From NCBI GenBank assembly GCA_943737045.1, contig CALSFV010000017.1:1302001-1366000 (forward strand): a stretch of DNA of 64,000 bases, written 5' to 3'. This document shows positions 11,022-23,000 of this stretch, piece by piece. Source of the DNA: Parapristionchus giblindavisi (taxonomy: Eukaryota; Nematoda; Chromadorea; Rhabditida; Diplogasteridae). The notes beneath the pieces were generated by a model that worked only from the letters and a program-made list of their open reading frames with translations, did no database searches and was not told where the DNA came from. The position numbers and the translations under genes are program-made. Positions within the stretch are counted from its first letter, which is position 1. The number at the start of each line of letters is the position of its first letter.

Positions 11022-14000
11022 TAAAACGCGGTCTCTGTAAGAACGTCAGAATTCCGACTGAACATGGCACAGTATTTTCAAAATGGTCCGATTTCGCTCA
11101 AACTTTCAGGGCAGAGTGCCTAGGGGTGGGATACACTTCAGCCAAAAAATTGGACCCGTAGGTTGATCTTTGATCTTTGATCTTCGGAATTTTCAACGTA
11201 ATATTAACCCCTCATGCTATACACCATTCGATAGAGCGTGAAAAGTTGTGCCAGAAGCCAAATTTTCGAACGTGTAGGTGCTTTGGTATTCGAGAAACAG
11301 AAGAATATGTCTTAAAAAAGCGTGATCTCTATTTTCAAAAAATATTTTCGCCATGTTCCAATAGCGGCCGCTCCCTAGAAATTATGTTGTATATGCAAAA
11401 TTGTATGGTGAATCCGATAAAAATAGTCTCTAGTCTGTCCGACATACCGCGCATGCACTTTTTCGCGAAAAACTAGCGTTAGCTAGCGTTCGCGTTAGCT
11501 AAGTTAGCAACCCGGGTTCGAGTCCGCCTCCCGACATCTAATTTTTGCAACTTTTTTTCGACCACTAATTGAGCTCAATTCAACAAAATTTCATAATTCA
11601 TGTGTTTTCACAGTGGTCTTGCTTGACTAATTTTTAAGTGATTTCATGTTTATGTGGTGTTACTTTTTCACGCAGTCATTCGAAATAGTGTTACATTCGG
11701 AAACGTGTCCACCAACTTTGATTTTGAAGTGTTTTGGATCCCAGGAGCCCTTATTGTCAATTAGGATACGGCAAGAAGTTACCGTAACCATGGATCAATA
11801 ATTAATCTAACTAACTAACTAACTATTCTAGTCTAACTAGTCTAGTCTAACAATTCTTATTTTTCATTGTTGAAATTGCTTGATAAATTGTGTTCCGCCG
11901 ATCTAGTCTGGGTAGTTGGAACATCAGAGACCTTATGTCCTGAAATCCGGGGGGGGGGGGGGCGATCGTTTTCCCAACGATCATTTGCACAACGGATCAT
12001 AAATCGGTTGGGATTTGGCGTATGGCAACCAAAGTTGTATCATTACTATCTGTGGGAGTGTACGGTATTGGGCTACCCTAACCGTTAGGAATCGCGAACT
12101 GATTTTTTTTTCGGTCGACCCATGACGTTCATGGTTGAAAATGGCCAAAATCGAAAAATTGATGATGACCCGAGATCAAATACTAGTTGCAATTATATCA
12201 ACAGTGAACTTTTATCTTTCTGGATACAGTAACCCGAACTACCGTAATTTAGCTACCGTAACCTGCAATATTATTGCGAAATGCACTTAAAATCCCGGTC
12301 CGATTACAGTATTTCTGGTAACCAGAAAGATTTCAACCATGAACGTCATGGGTCGACCGAAAAAAATCAGTTCGCGATTCCTAACGGTTACGGTAGCCCA
12401 ATACCGTACACTCCCACAGATAGTAATGATACAACTTTGGTTGCCATACGCCAAATCCCAACCGATTTATGATCCGTTGTGCAAATGATCGTTGGGAAAA
12501 CGATCGCCCCCCCCCCCGGATTTCAGGACATAAGGTCTCTGATGTTCCAACTACCCAGACTAGATCGGCGGAACACAATTTATCAAACAATTTCAACAAT
12601 GAAAAATAAGAATTGTTAGACTAGACTAGTTAGACTAGAATAGTTAGTTAGTTAGTTAGATTAATTATTGATCCATGGTTACGGTAACTTCTTGCCGTAT
12701 CCCAATTGACAATAAGGGCTCCTGGGATCCAAAACACTTCAAAATCAAAGTTGGTGGACACGTGTCCGAATGTAACACTATTTCTAATGACCGCGTGAAA
12801 ATGTAACACCACATAAACATGAAATCACTTAAAAATTAGTCAAGTAATTGTCAGACCACTGTGAAAACACATGAATTATGAAATTTTGTTGAATTGAGCT
12901 TAATTAGTGGTCGAAAAAAAGTTGCAAAAATTTGATGTCGGGAGGCGGACTCGAACCCGGGTCGCTAACTTAGCTAACGCGAACGCTAGCTAACGCTAGT
13001 TTTTCGCGAAAAAGTGCATGCGCGGTATGTCGGACAGACTGGAGACTATTTTTATCGGATTCTCCATACAATTTTGCATATACACCATAATTTCTAGGGG
13101 GCGGCCGCTATTGGAACATGGCGAAAATATTTTTTGAAAATAGAGATCACGCTTTTTTTCGACATTTTCTTCTGTTTCTCGAATACCAGAGCACCTACAC
13201 GTTCGAAAATTTGGCTTCTGGCACAACTTTTCACGCTCTATCGAATGGTGTATAGCATGAGGGGTTAATATTACGTTGAAAATTCCGAAGATCAAAGATC
13301 AAAGATCAATGTACGGGTCCAATTTTTTGGCTGAAGTGTATCCCACCCCTAGGCACTCTGCCCTGAAAGTTTGAGCGAAATCGGACCATTTTGAAAATAC
13401 TGTGCCACCCCCTCCGACGTTCTTACAGAGACCGCGTTTTAATAATACTAATAATAATAATATATAGTGGAAATAATAAATAATATTTATGCGTTTGCGA
13501 GAAATACGGTGCGTAATAGAATTATAGAAAGATAAAAATACTATGGTGAGGAATGCTTGTTTCAATATTGATCAATCAATATTGAATGAAAATTACAGGA
13601 AGGAGTGGACATTCATGTCGGGTGGCAAACTGTACCGTGACGATCCGAACAAGGAGCGGACTGGCGAGAACAAGCACGCTTCTGATATCGGATCTGTGAG
13701 TATCCATCGATATTGAACTGTTATTGATTTTTTTGTAAATCTAACTTTTTTTTTAAATTACCCATGTCACCTAGGCAACTCGAGTTGAATCTAATTAGAA
13801 ACTACGAATCTAATTAGAGATTTTTGAATCTAATTCTGTCACCTAATTGTGCTTTTTTATAAAATCAAATTTCAACCCTTTTCTTGTACGTGTCATATTA
13901 TATAATGCTTTTTACGCATAATAAAGTATTGTTAGTTAGTTATTTTGGATAAGACCAAAGATGAATCGTGAACTATTTGTAGGGTCAAGAGCGCCGTCCG

Positions 14001-17000
14001 GGTATGACAAAGGGCTTCACGGTTGTGGATGGAAGTGGAGATAGGGCCATGGCTGCACTCAATATTGATGGTTTGTCTCATCCATTATTGATTATTCCAC
14101 AATAATAATAATAATAATAATAATTGATGGATGTTTGATTTTTTTGCCTCTCCATTGAACTAAATATCCATCGAGAAACTGTGAGCTAGACTGTGGAAGA
14201 AATGAACAACACCGCCACGTGAATTCGTGTTTCGTTCATACCTCTTCATATCACGGATCTCCTGTAAAAATGTAGGAAAATGAGACCCCTTTTGCGACCG
14301 TTTTAAAAATTTTTTCTCCGATTTGGCTGATACTTGGTTAGTTAATCATAATGAGGGAAAAGAGAAGGCATAACCACTTGTTTTCGCCAAATTTGCATTT
14401 TTATCGATTTTTTGATCTACAACTTTGGGGAGTCATATCTCACTCAAATTTTGACCTACAGCGTGAAATTTTTTTTTCAATCGACTCGAAATGAACTAAT
14501 CTAGAAGTTACTCTACACAATGTACGCGCGAAAACGTCATCTTCTACCTGTGTTCTTCGAAAAACTGATTTTTTGGGTACAAAATGCAAATTTCCTCAAA
14601 ATTTTTCAACAAAGGGTACGATTTTTATTCGCAATTCTGTTTCCTCATCCTCGAATTGAGGTACTCACATATTTCTTAAGCCATAAGTCGTGGCACCCGA
14701 TATCGATCCTCAGAGGGAACCCGGACTTTGCGTTATTTTCATTCAAAAATACATTTCGTATCTCCTCTCTCTTCATTTTCGTGCAAATTCGCACTCAAGG
14801 TATACCAATCGAAAGCTCTCGACGAGCTCTACAAAAATGACCGAATAGCACAAGTCATGAAATTTGATCGTTTTCAAGATATGCCAGAAAAACCTTTTTT
14901 TCTCCACTTTTTTGCTGTACAATGCAATTGATTCACAACGAGACGTTGTGTGCTTTCTCCAATGTGTTTTTTGCACTCTTTTCTCGTGCCCTCTCACTGA
15001 ACGAGAGATAGATATATTCGCTTTCACTTTCACTTTGCTCTCTAACCACGTATGTTCGTTACTCTTTTGCAATCAATAGGATCATTGCAGCAATGCGTTT
15101 GCTCGTACTATTCTTCGTACTTCAATGGATACTCTTAACGAAGGGTCAACGGAATATGGTATGCCAGTTTGCACGAATCATTTAAATAACTCCTGCTTTT
15201 GAAAGGATGAGGATGAAGGCTTATGCGAGGAAGAACCATCGACCAAGCGACTGAGACCTGCCTGTTATTTCTCAATCCCACGATCTACATCTCTGGAGAC
15301 GGGGGAACGTGATGCGAAGTTCAAAGTCTCTTCAGAATGTGATAGTGGTCCACTCCACTCGTAAGTTTGTATATTGCTGGAATTTTATATCTATTATATT
15401 ACGATCTTCTCGTTGAGTCTTTCAAAGAATACCAGCAGGCTGCTGATCATCCCAAGCCGATTGGATGGGCACTGAGGACTACGAAGAAGGGAGGGAAATA
15501 CAACCAGAAGGCGAAGGACCTGGTCACTGCACTTTTCAACGAGTACTACAATGATGCCAAGAAGTTGCGTGCGGAGGAGGTCGAGAAAAGAATGAAAGAA
15601 AGAGTGGACATACTTCCTGCTGAGAGAATGACCCACGAGCAAATCAAGAACCTCATCAGAACTCTCGTCACAGCGAAGAAGAAGCAACTGGATAGTAACG
15701 GAGTGAAGAGTAGAAGAAAAAGAGCGCTCCTGGATGATTTGCTCATGGATTTGGAGGAGGATGAGATTCAGATCGAGGAGGAGGTCGATGTGGTGGAGGA
15801 TGATAGAGAGATTACTGCTGACGCTGTCTATGATTTCCTTCACAGTGATCTGAAGGAGTATTTTGATGATCCGGATATTTTTTTCGACCATTCAGATTCC
15901 AATATCGGAAACATCGATGAATAGTCGTATTTCAAAATGCTTATTTTCCAATGATTCTTTGAATATCTAAGATAAACATATTTATATCTTTGCTATTTTA
16001 TTTGCTGTTTTTTTCTTTTCTATAACACTAATAACAAAAAATAAGCAAAACACGTTGATATAAGCAAAACACGTTCTAGGGAGCAAATAGCACCGTGAAT
16101 CAATTGCATTGTACAGCAAAAAAGTGGAGAAAAAAAGGTTTTTCTGGCATATCTTGAAAACGATCAAATTTCATGACTTGTGCTATTCGGTCATTTTTGT
16201 AGAGCTCGTCGAGAGCTTTCGATTGGTATACCTTGAGTGCGAATTTGCACGAAAATGAAGAGAGAGGAGATACGAAATGTATTTTTGAATGAAAATAACG
16301 CAAAGTCCGGGTTCCCTCTGAGGATCGATATCGGGTGCCACGACTTATGGCTTAAGAAATATGTGAGTACCTCAATTCGAGGATGAGGAAACAGAATTGC
16401 GAATAAAAATCGTACCCTTTGTTGAAAAATTTTGAGGAAATTTGCATTTTGTACCCAAAAAATCAGTTTTTCGAAGAAAACAGGTAGAAGATGACGTTTT
16501 CGCGCGTACATTGTGTAGAGTAACTTCTAGATTAGTTCATTTCGAGTCGATTGAAAAAAAAATTTCACGCTGTTGGTCAAAATTTGAGTGAGATATGACT
16601 CCCCAAAGTTGTAGATCAAAAAATCGATAAAAATGCAAATTTGGCGAAAACAAGTGGTTATGCCTTCTCTTTTCCCTCATTATGATTAACTAACCAAGTA
16701 TCAGCCAAATCGGAGAAAAAATTTTTAAAACGGTCGCATGGCTTCTTTCATTCTTACAGGAGATCCGTGATATACATTACATAGTCATCCATGGTTGTTG
16801 GAATCTTCTACGTGTGAATCATTATTATTATTTTCAGTGACGACAGGAACGTTCTGGAAGGCTCAGCCGCTTGTGGATACAGTGGTGGAGATCAATGGGT
16901 GGGTGGAGAGAGATTTGTACTTATAGTTTGTAGTACTACGCGTATCGTAATCTACTATCATATTTATCTTTTTTATGATGCATGTTCACCCTCGGTTACT

Positions 17001-20000
17001 CCACACACATACTAGTCCTGTTTATTCGGCTAATAATAATAGTCGTAATAATAATAATATTATTATTATTATTAAATGACTTGAATGATTTCGCTAGTAT
17101 GACTGTATTGGCAAAAGAAAATTCGTGATAAAAGTGTGATTTTTGACTACTGTACCATCCTGTTAGTGGCATGTGCGGGGACAGATCTTTATTACTTGTT
17201 TCTACCACAACAAATGGAAGAGAGAGAATAGGTGAAAAAATATTTGTCGAAAGGGTTTGTCCCTGTAACGATGAGTGTTTGTGTGTGAAGATAACGTCGA
17301 CGATAGCTAACCACTCCCCATAATCAATCGTCATTTCGATGTTGTTCTTCATTATTCTTCTTCTTTTATAGATGGGGACGTCCGGCGAATGCTCATTGGG
17401 CCGATCCCAACGCTATCTTGAGAGTGAACGAGAAGATTAACAGTGAGTTTTGCTCAAGCTCCGCCCCTTTCTCTGACTGACCAAACCCGTCTGGGATTTG
17501 CCGAGCCGATTCATGTCTCTAACTTGTTCAGATCTCCACGTATCCTACGTGTCAGATGTGGGCATTCGCAGGGACTTCATCGCTGGTGGAGTGTCAGCTG
17601 ATGTCATTCAGACCAAGGAAGGACGCAAATTCATTGTACGTTAGTCATCTATGACTGGTGACTCGTTAGAAAATAATGGATAATGGGAAAGCCGAAATCG
17701 CTGGGTTTCCATGTGTTTTTTAAGCCAGGGAACTCGCCAATTTCGGTTTTGATGTCTTCTAACGAGCCATCATTGAGCATTTGTGATTTGTGAAGCATTT
17801 GGTCATGGAAGCTTGAGTCTGTTAATTGTATTGCCCAAATATGAGAAGAAGGCTTAAAGGAGTCAATATTTATTTTGTTTTGAAGGATCCGAAGAAGTGT
17901 TTCACTTACAATGACATTGTCACCAAGAATCCAACGGGCGCACCCAAGGAAGTTATCGATAAGCTTGCTTCATTCAAAACGAGGTACGATAATGTGGTTA
18001 CTGTAGTTTTGGGCAATTCTCTCGATTCGTTACAGTCTGCCCGCCTGGCCGTGTGTCGTGAGCAAACGGGCGCGTAGGACTGCTCAGGCATGTTCACGAT
18101 TACTTTGTTACCTTGTAGATCCATATATCTATCTTCATCACATATTCTCCATAGGAGATTGATTTTTACCATTATTGTTACATTATAAAATTTTGATTAC
18201 TTTCAAAAAGTAATTACCCGGAGGACTTTGTGCGCCTTGAATAACGGGATAGCTTTTACCTTTGCAGGGCAATTGGGAGCCGATAATGGAGTACTATCCC
18301 ATTGACATCCTTGATGTTATGCCCAATCAGAGAGTATCGCTGAAGAAGCAGGACGCCGATCCGGTTAGTGGTTATCCATTCTTACGTTACCGGAAACAAT
18401 CACCATGATCCTATCCAAAGGAGTGTGTTGGGTCCCAAGTGGAAAACCCTGAGTGTGAATGTCGATACGGTAGGAAGCTGCCGTACTATAGATCAATAAT
18501 GATTAATTACCTCCTTACAGTAATTTCGTGGACCATCAGGGTTTTCCACTTGGCACCCAACACACCAAAATTTACGCAGACGCGAAATCGAAATGTAACG
18601 TTCGTTTACGCGACGGCGTTGGCGCCTACGGCAAATGTAGCGACGCTTTTCAATGACTGGTTTCTCGTTCAGGCTGCGGCGATGATACCAGAGAACCGCT
18701 ACCGAGATGTGTCCAAGGCCCTCGATGAGCTCAATCTCTGTGGAGACTATCGGGGACGTCGTGACCGTAACGCCATCATGGAGGCGTGAGTGTGCCTTCC
18801 TATCATTGGTCGGAAAGTACGCTGCAACCTACGAAGCCTGACCGCATTTTGGCTTTTTTTTTGAAAACCTGACCGCATTGTGCAAATCTGTAACGTAGCT
18901 ATTCGACCTTTGCTTTCTATACCGTACCTCCAAGGCGTATTACGGTAGTTAATCGATATTGATTGCGCTGGTTCAGATTCGGCATTCGTGTGAAGCGAGA
19001 TCCCCTGCGTGCGAAGGGACTGCACAGACAAATGCCCCAAGTGAACTTTGGTGGTCAGAGATCAGCCGAAGTTAATGAGAAGGTATGTAATCAATCAATA
19101 TTTATCAGGTTCACACTTTGGTGTGCTGGGGTATGGTTGTTAGCCATTGGGAGTAGGGCGTAGATTGAAAAGTATGATACAACGTTCCAAGCCGGGCCGC
19201 ATTTTGATCCATAGCTGAAAGCTCTTCCGAGAGAGTCAGTCGTGGCCCGTGATTTTTATGCTTCATATTTTTTTCATTATTCACTCGTATTCTTCTCTTA
19301 AACTCAGCTGCTTTGAATGTGGTTCTTTCACTATACTTATAGCAATCACTTCAATACATTAATTTAGAATCAGGATAATCTCCAGCTCTTGCACATATAG
19401 GTCGAAAAGTATGTTACAAAGTACCAAACCTGACCGGATTTTGAGCCAAAATTTCACAAAAATGGAAAAACTTGACCGGATTTTGAAAACCGAAAACCTA
19501 ACTTCGACCTATTCTTGCGCATTTTGCATATCTGTACCAATGAAAATATTTAATTTTTGTTGTGCACCAGTAACTTCTTCAGAAAATTTCACTTAGTACC
19601 ATTTATTCGGAAATTTTTGTTACGATCTCTTTTCCTGGCTACGGTAATGCCAATCAATCAATCGACATCTACAGTAATCAATTCAGGCTTCGTTCCGCAC
19701 GGGAACCCAAACATTCACGAAGGGTGGCGTTATCGATCTTCTCTTTGTGGGAGCGTCGGAGGATCGAAAGTCGAATGAAGTACGGTAGCTCTTCCAGTAT
19801 CGATTGAGTCTGAGATATTATTGATTGATTTTTCTATTCTTCAGTTGAACCGAGCGGTGGATAATTTGGTAATGTCAGCGAAGAGAAAGGGAATGAAGAT
19901 TGTTAACTTGGAGAAGGACCTGTTCGTTTCGTGTTTCATTTCATTATTTTTAACTTTAAAAATGCCTTATCGTCGATTTTGAGTCATTCGTAATTATAAT

Positions 20001-23000
20001 AATAATATTTATACATATTCAATGAATACACAATGAAACGTGTGCTGATGAAAAAGTAAAATGAAGTGCTAATGAACATTATAACGAAACAATGATGAAT
20101 TAGTCAAAGACTATGGGACGATTCTCTTTAAATTATAGAAATGTTTTACTATATTTGTATGAATCCTTGCATTGTGCAGGGTAGCACCCGAGACACTGTA
20201 CACGACTCTGTCGAAGTTGGATGAGAGGAGAAGGACGTGTCCTACTGCCTTCAAGAACATCATCTTCATATATATTGAACCCGAGAGGAGCAAACATCAC
20301 AGTAAGCTCCGACCAACTATGCATACCTTGGGGGAGTCATCGGGATGGGCAGGATGAGCTCATTTTCAACAAAAAAATTTATCCCGTTTTCGATAATTAT
20401 TAAATATAGCAATTGATGACATTTAATGCCACAAATTTCTTTATTACGAGTTATGTGAAAGAAATCTAATTTCTTGTTGAATGACAGCTAGGTCGTAGCA
20501 TTTTTGGCAGCCTCGTCACAATAGTTTCAATGGATACTGTGGCTATTTATACCTAGGATTACTGTACTTGGCATAGCTTTCCATCGATGATGACACTTGG
20601 TCAATTTTATTGATTATTGATTGATTGTAGGTGAACTGAAGCTGTTCGAGCGCCGTTTCCTCATTCCCACACAACATCTCACCATGGAACTCGTCACCGA
20701 CAAGCTCGCCCGAAATGACAAGTCAGAATTGATCTTTGATCTTTAATCTAAGTATGCTTGTAGGTCCACGATGGAGAATGTTCTCATGAAGTTGAACATG
20801 AAGTCCGGTGGACACAACTATTCCGTGAATCCGGAGAAGTTTGCGTGAGTTGATCTTTCATATTTTGGTATTTAATCTGGTAGCCTGTTGAATTTGTGTT
20901 CCGTTAGGCCTATTTGTGCTCTTGTACTCATTACTTCTTTTGATTATTTCTCGTTATAGTCACGATCTATGGATGCACGGCAAGACGATGTTCATGGGTT
21001 ACGACGTGTGGCATCCGACCGGCCAGTCTCATCACGACCGTATCAAGGGCGACCTGGCCGACCCATCCGTCGTCGGTGTAAGTCGCACCCGACGCACCAC
21101 GCTTCTTACACCACGATGTCCATGATTGTGTTTATCTTTCAGTTCTCGTTCAACGGTGGCGTCAACGCGGATACATTCATAGGAGACTACCACTACCAGG
21201 AGCCGACTAGAGAGAAGGTATACGGTAGTTGACGATTACTGTATCGTGGTCTTGATCAAGAAGATTACGGTATCACGATGGTTCTTAATCAATCGATATT
21301 AAGGTGAACGATAATGTGCTCAATGCGCGCATCAAATGGGGTCTACGGCTATTCGAGCAGGTAATAAATCAATAAACTGTTGGATACTGTAAAGAGCGTA
21401 CTGGATCGATAATTAATGATCGATTGATTATCTTATATTGATCTATTGTTTATTGTAGAACAATGGCTGTCTGCCTCCACTGATCATCATATCGAGAGAC
21501 GGAATCTCTGAGGGACAATACAAGCATGTTCGTTATTTTAAAAACATTTATTTTAATGTAATTTTTTTGGTATCGTACATACATTTTGGCGTCTTCACAA
21601 GATTTTTTGGATCGGTCGGTAGTGGGTCAAATTGCGAAATATGGTGGTTTGATTTTGAAAAATCGGTACTGTTAAATTGCATTTTTTTTGCATTATGAGC
21701 ATATGAAAATGTATGATATCAAATCGATTACTGGACCCCTGTACTTAAAAAGTGTTGATTATATGATTATAATGACTGTTTATAGGGAATGGACGAACTA
21801 CAGGCACTGCGTGAGGGAGCGGCCGAATGGGCAATGTGTAGTGAGAGAACGGAGAAGTTGAAGAAGGTTAGAGGAAGTGACAAGAGAATGATCAGAATAG
21901 AAGAACATTTGTTGAAAATTGGCTAATGCGGGTGTTTGGGCTGCCTAGATAAGGTAGAATCAAAAAGGTCTGTACTAACTTTAAAGTGGGAAAGCCGATT
22001 TTCCTTAAGGGTGCTTCTTTCACGGCGGTTCATTGGAGGGAAATCCCTACATTTAACTTTGGCTTGAAGCCTCCCGCATTACGAAAAATCGGCAAAGTTG
22101 TTTTACACCGGGTGGGATTCGAACCCACGAGGTTCGAATTGCCAGTCAAAAGTTCTAACCACTAAGCCATCTCGGCATGCTACATAACTCGTAGAACTCG
22201 ATGATGAACGCATTTGGGGGGAGGGACCGCAGCGCGTCGCGTCGCTCCCTCCCCCTACGCTAACTATTACCGTATATAATAATGAACTTTCGTGGTAAGA
22301 CATTTGTTGAACAATTTATCCTGATTTTTAAAAACTGCGAGTCGCTCTTAACTACTGCCCTTGAACCGCCGTGTCTTTTCTGATCATTCCCTTGTGGGGG
22401 AGCTCAATCGACAGAGATACGTAATTTGGATGTCATATCAATATCTAGATCTCTAGATCGAAATATTTACACTTGACTCATGTAATCATGGATATAATTT
22501 CAGTCCCCTGTGTCCAACTACGCGCCCAAGTTCATATTCATCATTGCCACGAAGCGACATCACAAACGATTGTGGGTGGAGAAGATGGGTGTAAGTGTGT
22601 TATCATGGTGTGCCGGTGTGGTGCGGCGAGTGAGCCGCCTTTCACACCTGAACCGACTTTTCTCCAAAACCAGTGTTGCCCCAATGATAATATCTTTTAC
22701 TCATTTTACACACAATTTCATCAACAAAAATGGTTAAAAATTATATGAACTAATGAGAGGTGTCCCTGATATTCCTCAAGGTGGCACTCAGGACTGAGGT
22801 ATGGCACCTTTTCTCAAACCTCGCTCTTTGCAGTACGGTGGAAAGGTTGTTCACGACAACATGCCCGCAATGACTGTGGTGGACAACACCATCACCAACC
22901 CTGTGCTCTTTGAATTCTTCCTCCAGACTCATACGCCACTCCAGGTACGGTAGCTGATGTATTAGGTTGGCGGGAAAGTCTTTGTCCATGGTTTTATATT

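Noticed and set aside
15394..15891. 165-aa minus-strand frame
   Set aside because: Antisense shadow of the plus-strand cargo ORF, which has the more protein-like composition and motifs.
14520..16511. 106-aa frames on both strands
   Set aside because: Identical mirror copies in the arms of element A.
22106..22178. Functional tRNA on the minus strand
   Set aside because: A and B boxes are present but the acceptor and anticodon stems do not pair.
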